Origin: a virus
Reading direction: 5' to 3' (one strand)
Length of the DNA stretch: 30,089 nt
Virus record (IMG/VR): IMGVR_UViG_3300025652_000343
Span: 1-30,089 of that record
Shown piece by piece: positions 19,222 through 27,681 of the stretch; within the stretch, counting starts at the first letter, position 1; each line of letters starts with the position of its first letter. The translations under genes and the position numbers were made by a program. A model generated the notes under the pieces. That model saw only the letters and a program-made list of their open reading frames with translations, was not told the origin of the DNA and did not search any database.

Positions 19222-19250
19222 AAAAGGCTCAACATTAAGCTGAGCCTTTT
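19222..19250 (-). terminator. Intrinsic terminator after the major capsid gene
   Basis: A 10-bp perfect stem AAAAGGCTCA/TGAGCCTTTT around a 9-nt loop, 14 nt past the capsid stop codon. The stem is symmetric, so on the minus strand it ends in TTTT followed by AATTATAAAT. That is a weak U-tract, so partial read-through into the 262-aa gene is likely. Confidence 0.75.
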
Positions 19251-19264
19251 AGTATTAATTACTT

Positions 19265-20692
19265 CTAGTTATTAAAAATAAAGAAGTTGTTAGCACCTAA
19301 AGTACATAGAGCTCTTTCTGATAAGAAGTTTACTTCCATCGCATCTAAATCCGATGTAGCAGCTCCTCCAGCTGAACCTGTAATCCAAGTTTTGTAACGT
19401 CTATCTTCAGTTTCTGAAGCTCTGTATCGAACATGTAAGAATGGTCTCTTAGCGTTCTTTCCTAATACTTGGTCATATACAGTAGTAGAACCTGCAGGAA
19501 CTAAAATTCCGTTGATTGCACCACCTACAATATCACCACGCATTGTTGGATCATTTAAGTATTTCCAATCAGTTTTGTAAAAGTCGTAACCTCTACGGAA
19601 ACCTGAAAAACCTAAATTAAGAGCCATTTCTTCATCATTGTCAAAAAGACCATAAGAAGTTCCACCTGCTCCGTAAGAATTTTGAGCGGCTAACATGTCA
19701 TCGATATCAAATCCAAAGTCTCTGTTCAAGAAAATTACATTCTCTTCAATAGAACCTTGCTTATCTAAACGTGAAATAATTGCATCAAAATCTGCTAAAG
19801 CATTTGGATTTCCACCTGCCCATACATTTCCTCTTTCTTCAACAACATAAAAAAGTCCTTCTGAACCTTTGTTACCTACACCTGAAGCTACACCTTCTAC
19901 AATTGCAGCTGCTCCACCACCTGCTTCCGCTGGTACTGCTTCAACCATCGCTGTTTCAAGGTAGTCTTCAAAACGTAAACGAGTTTCGTGTTCAGACTTC
20001 ATATACCATAAGAATCCAGTTGCACCGTTTTCTGTAGTTACTTCAATCCATCCAATTTGCGCCATGTCCGAACCTGATACTGCGTAACGGTCTTTAATGA
20101 TAATTGGAGAGTTTTCAAAAATTGAATCATCAGCCTCTAATTGACCTTGCATTCCGATAGAACCTTTTTGAAATTCTGAACCATAAATGAATAATGAACA
20201 TACAACTGCTGCTGCCATTGTCTGTCCTCCTGCTTCGTAATAAGCAACATCAATTGTACCTGCTGCAGTATCTACTGCTGTTACAATTGCTTTATTGCTA
20301 TTAGTTGAACCAATTGAACTATCAGATAGCATAATTGTTTGACCTACTCTAATTGCAATAGTTCCAGAACCTGGTACTAGTACGTCTGCAATTGTTAAAG
20401 TAGCTGTATCTTGACCAGCTGCTGCTGCTGAAGTTACATTTGTGTACTTTGTGTGTAATCTTCCTTGCTCTGCCCATTTGATAAGGTCTGAGTTAGAAGG
20501 CATTTCAGCGCCTACCATTCTTAAGAATGATGCTACTGATCTGTTACCATATCTTTCGAATTCTTTCTCATATGTATCTGGTAGATACTGATTTAAGAAA
20601 TCAAAATTTGTAATATAGTTTGTTTGTAATAAGACTTGCTCCGAACTTGGTTGCAAATCAAATCCTGGGGTTGCTTGAACTGATCCTGCCAT
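19265..20692 (-). CDS. Major capsid protein, 475 aa
   Basis: A 475-aa protein with the start MAGSVQATPGFDLQPSSEQV, an N-arm containing YEKEFERYGNRSVASFLRMV, then GAEMPSNSDLIKWAEQGRLH. A beta-rich insert of about 95 residues follows (residues ~85-180, Ala/Thr/Val-rich), then DRYAVSGSDMAQIGWIEV and a C-terminal part with FLHVRYRASETEDRRYKTW. This pattern and the position directly after a scaffold-like gene identify the HK97-fold capsid protein of short-tailed Bacteroidota or aquatic phages. The gene is visibly richer in G and C and in Ala/Gly codons than its neighbours, as often seen for the most highly translated phage gene. It is followed by a terminator. The start is 22 nt after the scaffold stop. 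Confidence 0.85.
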   Translation of the reverse strand: MAGSVQATPGFDLQPSSEQVLLQTNYITNFDFLNQYLPDTYEKEFERYGNRSVASFLRMVGAEMPSNSDLIKWAEQGRLHTKYTNVTSAAAAGQDTATLTIADVLVPGSGTIAIRVGQTIMLSDSSIGSTNSNKAIVTAVDTAAGTIDVAYYEAGGQTMAAAVVCSLFIYGSEFQKGSIGMQGQLEADDSIFENSPIIIKDRYAVSGSDMAQIGWIEVTTENGATGFLWYMKSEHETRLRFEDYLETAMVEAVPAEAGGGAAAIVEGVASGVGNKGSEGLFYVVEERGNVWAGGNPNALADFDAIISRLDKQGSIEENVIFLNRDFGFDIDDMLAAQNSYGAGGTSYGLFDNDEEMALNLGFSGFRRGYDFYKTDWKYLNDPTMRGDIVGGAINGILVPAGSTTVYDQVLGKNAKRPFLHVRYRASETEDRRYKTWITGSAGGAATSDLDAMEVNFLSERALCTLGANNFFIFNN

Positions 20693-20714
20693 GATTTTAT
20701 TTTTTTTAAATTAT

Positions 20715-21830
20715 TTATTTATTTTTATTGCTTCTTATTCTTAAGCCTCTACCATTATCATTGCTAACTGCTCTAGCTTTAAATCCTGTATCACCAATTT
20801 TTTGTGGTGTACTTCTGACATTCATGTTGATGTTTTTACTTTTTTTAGTAATATCACCTACACCGTCTGCCTTGCCTTGCTCGTAAAAATACTTAGCAAA
20901 ACGTTCAGGATCCATAGCAGCACTTAATGCCCTATGCCAGCCTTCTGCATCTGAAATCAAACCGTCTTCACCTATATACTTTCCTATGAAATTATTTAAG
21001 TTTATTTGTTTAGATTTCATTTCCTGAGCATCTCCATAAGAATATCCTATTTTTTTATCTCCTACTTCGAACTCAAAACCTTTGAATTCAGGATTAAAAA
21101 CTTCGTTTGTTCTTTTCTCAAAATACTCATTCTTTTTTTTATTAGCTTCTTCAATAGTTTTAGACTCTTGAATATAACTTTTATAAGCATCAAGTTCTTT
21201 TTGCATTTCATCAGAAATAGGCTTCCCACTTGACTCAAGAGGAATACTATATTTTTCTTTAAAATCATTAAGATACTTTTTTGCTTTAGAAAGTTCTCTT
21301 TTTTTAGCTATATTTTTCTTTTTAATTTCAGATTCATCATCTATATCTTCATCATATGAAAATTTAGAATCCATTAGATAATGAATATCTTCACTATCTA
21401 AATCTTCTTCTGTTAAAGAATAATATTCAGCTAACACTTGATCGTCTTCTAGTTCATTGTAATTTCTATTTGCTTTTACAAAATCACTAAACCCTCGACC
21501 AGTTTCTTTTTTAAACTCTAAATACTTAGAAACATCTTCTGGTAATTCTTGATTTACTTCTCTTTGAGTAAATAAATCATCTATTGAAGATATTTCTTTG
21601 TCTTTATATCTATTTTTAATATATGAAAGAACGTCTTCATCTTTTATTTCAACAGGCTTTTCTGTTTTTAAAGGTTCTTCTGTTTTTAAAGGCTCCTCTG
21701 TTTTTAAAGGTTCTTCTTTTACTGAAGGTTCATTATTTAAAGATTGCTCGTGTTTTTCTAAAAGATTTTTTTCTACCTCTTGAACGGATTTTTGTTCAAT
21801 TGGATTTACTTCTTTTACTGTTAATTTCAT
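20715..21830 (-). CDS. Capsid scaffolding protein, 371 aa
   Basis: A 371-aa, very acidic, coiled-coil-rich protein between portal and capsid genes, the usual place of the scaffold. Residues about 35-60 hold a Glu/Lys repeat (EPLKTE three times). The middle is Asp/Glu/Lys helical (for example EYYSLTEEDLDSEDIHYLMD). The C-terminus is short and basic (KARAVSNDNGRGLRIRSNK), like the capsid-binding tail of scaffolds. I see no protease motif in it. It begins a sub-operon with its own promoter-like box (TAACTTTG) and leader. The scaffold would template procapsid assembly and exit before packaging. Confidence 0.7.
   Translation of the reverse strand: MKLTVKEVNPIEQKSVQEVEKNLLEKHEQSLNNEPSVKEEPLKTEEPLKTEEPLKTEKPVEIKDEDVLSYIKNRYKDKEISSIDDLFTQREVNQELPEDVSKYLEFKKETGRGFSDFVKANRNYNELEDDQVLAEYYSLTEEDLDSEDIHYLMDSKFSYDEDIDDESEIKKKNIAKKRELSKAKKYLNDFKEKYSIPLESSGKPISDEMQKELDAYKSYIQESKTIEEANKKKNEYFEKRTNEVFNPEFKGFEFEVGDKKIGYSYGDAQEMKSKQINLNNFIGKYIGEDGLISDAEGWHRALSAAMDPERFAKYFYEQGKADGVGDITKKSKNINMNVRSTPQKIGDTGFKARAVSNDNGRGLRIRSNKNK
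21661..21714 (-). repeat. 18-bp tandem repeat x3 in the scaffold gene
   Basis: Three head-to-tail 18-bp units (plus-strand TCTGTTTTTAAAGGTTCT with two changes in the middle copy) encode EPLKTE repeats. A degenerate fourth unit follows. The length is a multiple of three, so the frame is kept. Confidence 0.85.
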
Positions 21831-21842
21831 TTAATTTGATTT
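21829..21842 (-). promoter_or_regulatory. Shared 5' leader motif AAATCAAATTAAAT (copy 2)
   Basis: The same 14-mer as at 19202 and 27616. Here its last two bases are the AT of the scaffold start codon ATG (21830). It lies 3 nt downstream of a TAACTTTG box. Confidence 0.45.
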
Positions 21843-21845
21843 TTA

Positions 21846-21853
21846 CAAAGTTA
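21846..21853 (-). promoter_or_regulatory. TAACTTTG promoter -7 box candidate for scaffold-capsid
   Basis: Minus-strand TAACTTTG followed by TAAAAATC, 15 nt upstream of the scaffold ATG in the 53-nt gap after the portal gene. It fits TAnnTTTG. No TTG -33 element is visible. It would boost scaffold and capsid expression over terminase and portal. Confidence 0.45.
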
Positions 21854-21883
21854 GTAATTTAATTTAATTTATTTTTAATATGC

Positions 21884-24319
21884 TTATCTAGGCTCAAATT
21901 CAGCTAAATCAAAGCCATCTAAACTATCTTCTGAAGACTCAAAACTAACAGGAGGTAAATTGTTTTTACGCTGCTCTATTAATTTTGATTGTTCTGTATT
22001 AGCTTGAGATATTCTTTTAGATTTTGCATCTTCTCTTTGTGATTCTCTATTTTTTAACCCTTCAAGCTCAACTCCTTTTAATTGCATATTAAGATTAAAC
22101 TCTAACTGCATTAACTCAGCTTTTATAGCTGCTTCTCCTTGCATTTTTTGTACTGCAAATTTAGACTTAGCCTCTTCTATTTTCATTTCAGCTTGAGTTT
22201 CCATTTCAAGTTTTTGCATTGCTGTTTGAGCTGCCATTTGTTGAGACTGCATATTTATTTGACCTTGTTGCTGAGCTGCTGCTGCCTTTTGTTGTTGTTC
22301 AGCATCTTGTTTAGCTTTTCTTTTAAGTTTTAAAACTTGATTAGCTAACTTTATATTTCTAATCTCTCTAATATCAATAGCGTCTTCTAAATTTATTGAA
22401 TCACGCTGTAAAGCCATTTGAATGTTAGCTTCTAACATTCTTTTTTGTTCTTCATCTGGTTGTATTTCAATAAATATTCCAAAATCACTTAAATATAATT
22501 CTCTTATTTCATCAAGTATTCCAACGTTAAACTTTCCAATTTGATTAACAAACTCTTCTCTAAAATCAGAGTATTCAAGCATATCTGCAATTCTGCTAGA
22601 TAAAGCAGTACAAAGTCTTTGGCTTATTTCTAACCCTGCATCTAATATGTGTCTAGTTGCGGTATTACTACTTAATGCAGCTAATTTTTGCAACCCTACC
22701 AAAGAATATGAATCTGGCGTAGAACCATCTCTAGCTTCATTTAAACCTGTAACATCTCTTAACATTTGTAAATAATGATTATAAGAGCCTATTAAACTTT
22801 GAATTTTCGCTTGACCTGAATTGCTGTTTAATTGTTGAATAGGAACCTTTGCTTGATTAAAATCACCGTCTTGGGTATAACTTCTACCAATAACAGAACC
22901 TGTTTGGAAAAACATTCTTAAAGCATCTTCAGGATTATATGCTTGCCCTGTTCCTAAATCAACTTCATTTAATCCATCTGCATCTATAAATACTCCATCA
23001 GGGACTACTCTAGATATTACTTGTTGTAATTTTAAATGAGTGATTTGAATTAAATCAGCGAATGTAATCATTCTTCTAACTAAAGACTCCAAGACTCCTT
23101 TATACATTCTTGGTGCGCAAGCTACAAATTCAGGATACACTTCTTGAGATGCTGATTGTGGTCTAGCCATATTTTCAGACATTTCCCATTTAAGAATAAT
23201 ATTTGTCCCCATTACCATAACGCCCTCATACCAAACATCAATTGTTTTAGATACTTTTTCAAATCTACCTTCTTCCATCATTTCTTGAGTAGGGTCAAAA
23301 GTATCATCTTTTTCAATTAATCTTTCAGCTCCAGAAGCATTTACTTTTTTCTTGTAAGTAAAAGTTTGCGTTGTTTTATAATTAAAAAACAAAACAGTTG
23401 CACTATCTCTACTGAACAAACTGTTGTTATAGTATTGAGCTGTATTATTATAATCATACCAACTTTGACTATATTTAGATATTTCTTCCATATCTACTCT
23501 TGTCAAACTTGGGTCTATTTTTTTAAGCTCTGTTATAGGTAATGTTTTAATTTCCCCCCAATAAAAACAATCTTGAAAATGAGGGTCTTCTGTATAGCTA
23601 TAAACAACATTAGCAGGGTCTACATAATCAATTAATATTCCTGCACCTGGTAAAAATCTATTTTTACATATAGAAATACCCAAAACAGTTTGATCATAAT
23701 AAAGTTGTTTTTGTATTTCATTATATCGATTGCTTTCTAAAACAGTATTAATAGCTTCTTCTTCAGCTATTTCAATAGATGGCTTATATTTTAATTGCAT
23801 ATGAAGAGCTAACTCTTCTGAAGTATTTGGAACTTCTTCTTCTGATGTAGCAAAAGTATCTATTCCAAATTGATTTTGAACTTGCTTCATTAAATCTTTA
23901 GAAAGCATATCTTTTTCAAGTTGTACTTGATATTTGCTTCTTTTGTCCAAAGACATTCCATCTTGAGCATATGCATTTACTTTAAAAAGCCTATCTGACA
24001 TTCCATTAACAACAATATCTACAAATTTTGGAATAATAGGAATTGGAGTCCAATCTAAATTTAAATAACTTAAATCACCATCAATAGCTAATTCATTTTT
24101 ATATTTTTGAACACTTTGCTCACCTCTTGCATATAATCTTAATCTATGGAAGTCCGCCCATTGGTTATAGAACCTACTTTGCCCACCGTCTTTTCTGAAC
24201 CATTCATATTGAATAGCTTGACCTATTTGTAATCCAAACTCATAAGATTTTTTTTCAGAGTCAGAAACAAATTGACTTGGAAAACCTGTTGGATTGATAT
24301 TTACTTTTACATCTTTCAT
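21884..24319 (-). CDS. Portal protein, 811 aa
   Basis: An 811-aa protein directly after the large terminase gene (no gap between the TerL stop and this ATG) and before the scaffold, the canonical portal position. Its size matches the long portals of crAss-like and other short-tailed Bacteroidota phages. The N-terminal half contains clip and wing-like mixed segments (YQVQLEKDMLSKDLMKQV, WYEGVMVMGTNIILKWEMS), and LVRRMITFADLIQITHLKLQ begins the stem and crown region. Residues about 655-790 are a long Gln/Ala/Glu/Lys coiled coil (AEQQQKAAAAQQQGQINMQS) that would form the barrel lining the capsid interior. The C-terminus is acidic. I see no frameshift or truncation. Confidence 0.8.
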   Translation of the reverse strand: MKDVKVNINPTGFPSQFVSDSEKKSYEFGLQIGQAIQYEWFRKDGGQSRFYNQWADFHRLRLYARGEQSVQKYKNELAIDGDLSYLNLDWTPIPIIPKFVDIVVNGMSDRLFKVNAYAQDGMSLDKRSKYQVQLEKDMLSKDLMKQVQNQFGIDTFATSEEEVPNTSEELALHMQLKYKPSIEIAEEEAINTVLESNRYNEIQKQLYYDQTVLGISICKNRFLPGAGILIDYVDPANVVYSYTEDPHFQDCFYWGEIKTLPITELKKIDPSLTRVDMEEISKYSQSWYDYNNTAQYYNNSLFSRDSATVLFFNYKTTQTFTYKKKVNASGAERLIEKDDTFDPTQEMMEEGRFEKVSKTIDVWYEGVMVMGTNIILKWEMSENMARPQSASQEVYPEFVACAPRMYKGVLESLVRRMITFADLIQITHLKLQQVISRVVPDGVFIDADGLNEVDLGTGQAYNPEDALRMFFQTGSVIGRSYTQDGDFNQAKVPIQQLNSNSGQAKIQSLIGSYNHYLQMLRDVTGLNEARDGSTPDSYSLVGLQKLAALSSNTATRHILDAGLEISQRLCTALSSRIADMLEYSDFREEFVNQIGKFNVGILDEIRELYLSDFGIFIEIQPDEEQKRMLEANIQMALQRDSINLEDAIDIREIRNIKLANQVLKLKRKAKQDAEQQQKAAAAQQQGQINMQSQQMAAQTAMQKLEMETQAEMKIEEAKSKFAVQKMQGEAAIKAELMQLEFNLNMQLKGVELEGLKNRESQREDAKSKRISQANTEQSKLIEQRKNNLPPVSFESSEDSLDGFDLAEFEPR

Positions 24320-26566
24320 TTACCTTATGATTTGACTGTAACTTCCTTTGTTGTCGTATTTAGCAAAGTTAAGTTTTATTTTTGATTTTTTTTTAACAGG
24401 TTGATATAGGCTTTTTTGACAAGCCATTATTGCTAAACCTGAACTAATAGACGCATCAAATTTAGTTCTGTTATTTATATTAAATCTAGCCCAATCTTCC
24501 AGTGTTCTTGTAAAATACATAGATCCCATCATATCTGATTCTCTAAAGGTACTTAATAAATCTAATCCTACATATTTTTCTATATAGGACTCAATTGCAG
24601 CAGCATGAGCTTGTTTAATATCTTCTGAACTATTTGGAATTCCTCCAAGTTCTTTTTCTGTTTTAGAAAGCTTATTCCATGACCTATCAGGCCTAGTCAT
24701 TGAGTATCCCCTATAACCCCTATTTTTAAAATGATAAAGCAATCTAGGTTTGTTATTTTCTATAAGTATAGGCATTCCATAAAACACACAAGCCATAAGT
24801 ATTTCTTCAAAAAATATTTCTGCCGTTTGAGGCCTAGCAACATATTGTAAGAAAAATTCATTTACCGGGCCTTCATCCATATGGTATTTAGTTAATCCAT
24901 GACAAGCTCCATTAGATGCGCCCCCTCCAACAGTTCCAGATATATCATAACTATCACAACCAAAAGCCCCCATGTGTTCGTTCCCTGGATAAAAAACTCC
25001 GTTTTTTGTATATCTTTTGTTTTGAAGCATTTTATTTGGAGTCCAAGAAATTAAAAATCTTCCTTTATTGTTTGGGCTAAATATAACTTCAGTATCTTTT
25101 ATTCCATCTCTCCAAGAAAAAGAACCTCTAGTTAAAAACTTATCTTTTATTAAAGAATCATTATAATCAATCTGCTGATATATTTTTGTAAGATTAAAAA
25201 GAGACTGTTTACTTTCATCTCTAAAAGCATGCGACTCTGTTCTAGGAAATTGTCTGTAAAATTCATTTAAAGCATCAGGATCATTTTTTAAACTATCAAC
25301 TTCCGCTTCCCAATAATCAATAGCTCCTTGTGTTATTAATTCTTCATCAATACCTATTATTGGAGTTTCAGGAGTTCTAAAAACAGGCATACCGTATCTA
25401 TCTATAAAACCCTCCATATTAAACTCCATAGGAATAAATAAACTATATAATCCACTTTTAGTTTGACCATTTCGATTCCTATTAGCAACTTTAGAATCAA
25501 AATATAATTTCTTACCGTTATCTCCACCTTTTTCTAAAGCATTAGCTGTAGAACCCATCATGCATTTACCAATAACTTTACTACCTAAACGAAGACAAGT
25601 CTTTGTAACTCTCCAGTTGTTTAATATATTATTTGGCTTTTCCCATTTTTTTGATTCGTCATGAACTAATAATTTTAGTTTTTCTCCATCATAACTATTG
25701 TCTCCAGTATTTTTCCAGTCAATAGAAGTATCCAATCCCTGTACGATATCTTCTTCCTCTATATACATATTCTTTTTTGTAATTTTAGAAGCAGGAACTC
25801 TAAATGCTAATTCTGTTTTAGGCTTATCCATACCATCTTGAACAGGTTTAAAAAAGAAAGGATAATTATTTACAATTGGAACAACTTTATCTGTAAACAT
25901 TTTTTTAGCATCAGCACCTGTTTTTGAAAGTATGCCTAATCTAGCATCTTTACTTATGGTACCAATATTTGCGGATTCTTCACTTGCCATATAAGAAAAT
26001 CCTGAACGTCTTATTTTTAAATAATCTTGACCAAAACTTCTTTTGTCAGCCTTGCACGCTTCCCAATGAAGATAAAAAATTCTATTAGCATCTCTATAAT
26101 CGGGAAGACCTACATCTATTTTAGTCCATTGAATATACATATAATGAGAACCTGTTATATAAGTTTCTACCCCATTATTCATAAACCAAAAACCTTCATC
26201 TCTTCTATCAAACTCTTGTTCAATATAATCAACCCATTCATCTTTAAATGATGATGGAGCTGAATGCCATTGAAATATAGATTTAATTTTTTGTAGTTGT
26301 TTTGGATATTCAAAAGGAACCCAATACTGTTCGGATTTTTTTTTACTATTTGAATGTATTTTTTTAGGAGGTTTAGGCAATGCTATTTTTATTCCTTCTA
26401 TTTCAACAACATCTTGAATTTCACCAGATTTTGATATAACTATAAAGTCATATTTTTCGTTATAACCATAAGCCCAAGATTTAGATTTATTTTTATTAGT
26501 TATAACTGTTTTTGGTAAAAAATCTTTTAAATTTTTTATTAAGCTATGTTGATCTTCGTTCTGCAA
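24320..26566 (-). CDS. terL: Terminase large subunit (packaging ATPase-nuclease), 748 aa
   Basis: A 748-aa protein with ATPase then nuclease domains. The Walker A region, around residue 185, is KIRRSGFSYMASEE. It keeps the R-R-x-G-x-S frame but has F189 where the P-loop lysine is expected. Walker B is LLVHDES (299-305, D303 and E304). The coupling motif is MGSTANA (337-343). Nuclease acidic residues are likely D538 (AFGCDSYD), E603 (LIENN) and D704 (FDASISSGLA). The length matches the large terminases of crAss-like and aquatic short-tailed phages. The gene starts 23 nt inside the preceding 92-aa gene and ends against the portal gene, so it is translationally coupled to both. It pumps DNA into the procapsid and cuts the concatemer. 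Confidence 0.85.
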   Translation of the reverse strand: MQNEDQHSLIKNLKDFLPKTVITNKNKSKSWAYGYNEKYDFIVISKSGEIQDVVEIEGIKIALPKPPKKIHSNSKKKSEQYWVPFEYPKQLQKIKSIFQWHSAPSSFKDEWVDYIEQEFDRRDEGFWFMNNGVETYITGSHYMYIQWTKIDVGLPDYRDANRIFYLHWEACKADKRSFGQDYLKIRRSGFSYMASEESANIGTISKDARLGILSKTGADAKKMFTDKVVPIVNNYPFFFKPVQDGMDKPKTELAFRVPASKITKKNMYIEEEDIVQGLDTSIDWKNTGDNSYDGEKLKLLVHDESKKWEKPNNILNNWRVTKTCLRLGSKVIGKCMMGSTANALEKGGDNGKKLYFDSKVANRNRNGQTKSGLYSLFIPMEFNMEGFIDRYGMPVFRTPETPIIGIDEELITQGAIDYWEAEVDSLKNDPDALNEFYRQFPRTESHAFRDESKQSLFNLTKIYQQIDYNDSLIKDKFLTRGSFSWRDGIKDTEVIFSPNNKGRFLISWTPNKMLQNKRYTKNGVFYPGNEHMGAFGCDSYDISGTVGGGASNGACHGLTKYHMDEGPVNEFFLQYVARPQTAEIFFEEILMACVFYGMPILIENNKPRLLYHFKNRGYRGYSMTRPDRSWNKLSKTEKELGGIPNSSEDIKQAHAAAIESYIEKYVGLDLLSTFRESDMMGSMYFTRTLEDWARFNINNRTKFDASISSGLAIMACQKSLYQPVKKKSKIKLNFAKYDNKGSYSQIIR

Positions 26567-26822
26567 ATCCTGATACTGGTTGTTTTTTATTTTTTGATTC
26601 CTTTCCTTCTATTAAATTTTTTTCTGCTTCTATTCTAGTTAATATTTCAAAAGCATCAAATATGGCTAATTTTTTTGTAGCAGCAGCATTTTTTAATTTA
26701 TCTGCAGCAAGTTCATCATCTTCACCATATTTTATAATTTGTTCTTCAGCAACTTTTATTAATTGCTTAACTGCTTTTTCACCAGCCTTTATAATGTCTA
26801 ACTTTATTTTATCTACATTCAT
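26544..26822 (-). CDS. Small terminase-like or packaging accessory protein, 92 aa
   Basis: A 92-aa, strongly helical, charged protein with an AADKLKNAAATKKLAIFDAF segment followed by EILTRIEAEKN, and a basic, Gly/Pro-containing tail (KKQPVSGFAERRST). It immediately precedes terL (23-nt overlap) and overlaps the upstream co-chaperonin gene by 4 nt. This is where terS usually sits, and the AADKLKNAAATKKLAIFDA core is a conserved feature of proteins in this position in aquatic phages as I recall them. No HTH is evident, so DNA binding is unproven. Calling it TerS is an inference from context, not from a motif. Confidence 0.55.
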   Translation of the reverse strand: MNVDKIKLDIIKAGEKAVKQLIKVAEEQIIKYGEDDELAADKLKNAAATKKLAIFDAFEILTRIEAEKNLIEGKESKNKKQPVSGFAERRST

Positions 26823-27382
26823 AGTGATAAAGTTATTTGGTGATCAAACATTCTATATAGTTTTTCTCCGTCAACATTAAACTCATATTCACTATCTGGT
26901 TTAAAAGAAACTTTGTCACCTTTTTTTACTCCTTTGCTAAGTAAATATTTATTTGGATATTTAACCAACCCTATTAAAGGCTCTTCGTTTTCATGACTTT
27001 TTAAATAGCTTTCTTTTTTTTTAATTGGTTTTATCATGCAGTATTTAGAATGAGCGTTCCATACGCCATTATGATTATATAAGAAAAATTGATCATTATC
27101 TATAAAAAACAAATTATCTTTAAAAAAACTTTTTCCACTTCTTTCAACTCCTTTCATGTCATTATAATATTTAAAAACATTATGATGAACTAACAAAGTA
27201 TCTCCTATTTTTATAGGTCCAGTGTAATTTATTGGAGTTTCCACAACTATTCCATATCGATTTGAGGCCACATGGTCCTCTTTAGATGTGCTAGTAATAA
27301 AATCTATATTACCTATTTTTTTAGTGCTATTGTATCTTTTATTATTCTTCGGTTTTACAATAAAATAAAAAGGTGATTTCAT
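26819..27382 (-). CDS. Phage co-chaperonin, GroES/gp31-like, 187 aa
   Basis: A 187-aa protein with two halves that both resemble the GroES beta-barrel. Residues about 43-80 read YGIVVETPIN, then IKIGDTLLVHHNVFKYY. The C-terminal half (about residues 134-187) reads PLIGLVKYPNKYLLSKGVKK, then GDKVSFKPDSEYEFNVDGEK and LYRMFDHQITL. The G-D-x-V strand followed by a VDGEKLYRM end parallels the GroES C-terminus (VGD-x-V...GE.....E.DI). T4 gp31 and other phage co-chaperonins work with the host GroEL to fold the capsid protein. The gene is in the capsid/packaging operon, 4-nt overlaps on both sides, which suits that role. A mobile-loop sequence is not clearly identifiable. Alternative: an unrelated small barrel protein. 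Confidence 0.5.
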   Translation of the reverse strand: MKSPFYFIVKPKNNKRYNSTKKIGNIDFITSTSKEDHVASNRYGIVVETPINYTGPIKIGDTLLVHHNVFKYYNDMKGVERSGKSFFKDNLFFIDNDQFFLYNHNGVWNAHSKYCMIKPIKKKESYLKSHENEEPLIGLVKYPNKYLLSKGVKKGDKVSFKPDSEYEFNVDGEKLYRMFDHQITLSL

Positions 27383-27612
27383 TGAAAATATATATTATAC
27401 TCAATAGAAATAGGCATATTAGGATTAAATTCTTTCCACAAAAAAATCTCTCCTTTTTTATTTTCTATAAAAATACCTATCGATTGATGGTTTTTATTCA
27501 TTTTTATTAAATGAATTAAATGACTACCTCCAAGTATTTCTTGACCTACAACATAATGCATAGCTCCACCTTTGTAATCAGGACCTACTGCTATCTTACG
27601 AATATCATTCAT
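27379..27612 (-). CDS. Conserved aquatic-phage protein, 77 aa, unknown function
   Basis: A 77-aa protein (MNDIRKIAVGPDYKGGAMHY, then VVGQEILGGSHLIHLI) with an amphipathic, beta-rich look and no motif I can name. I recognise similar proteins at the head of late operons in uncultured aquatic phages. It is the first gene of the packaging-head operon, with a promoter box and leader upstream and a 4-nt overlap with the co-chaperonin downstream. The C-terminus ends in ISIEYNIYFQ. The function is not known to me. Confidence 0.7.
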   Translation of the reverse strand: MNDIRKIAVGPDYKGGAMHYVVGQEILGGSHLIHLIKMNKNHQSIGIFIENKKGEIFLWKEFNPNMPISIEYNIYFQ

Positions 27613-27615
27613 TTA

Positions 27616-27629
27616 ATTTAATTTGATTT
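27616..27629 (-). promoter_or_regulatory. Shared 5' leader motif AAATCAAATTAAAT (copy 3)
   Basis: The same 14-mer as at 19202 and 21829, here 3 nt upstream of the ATG of the 77-aa gene. It lies 4 nt downstream of the TATATTTG box. Confidence 0.45.
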
Positions 27630-27633
27630 ATAA

Positions 27634-27641
27634 CAAATATA
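27634..27641 (-). promoter_or_regulatory. TATATTTG promoter -7 box candidate for the packaging-head operon
   Basis: Minus-strand TATATTTG followed by TTATAAATC, 21 nt upstream of the ATG at 27612 and just past the U-tract of the terminator at 27653-27676. No TTG at the expected -33 spacing is visible. Confidence 0.5.
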
Positions 27642-27644
27642 AGT

Positions 27645-27677
27645 AAAAAAAAATACCCCTGAATTAACAGAGGTATT
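27645..27677 (-). terminator. Intrinsic terminator ahead of the packaging-head operon
   Basis: On the minus strand, AUACCUCUG and CAGGGGUAU (27668-27676 and 27653-27661) form a 9-bp stem with one G-U pair and a 6-nt loop, followed by a run of Us (27645-27652). The plus-strand transcript would have a C-A mismatch instead, so the minus orientation is favoured. It ends the lysis and fibre unit. Confidence 0.85.
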
Positions 27678-27681
27678 CTAA

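Noticed and set aside
21062-21268. Second minus-strand ORF (68 aa) inside the scaffold gene
   Set aside because: It is a shadow frame of lysine/phenylalanine-rich composition from AT-rich coding, with no family-like features, unlike the ORF at 1899-2105.
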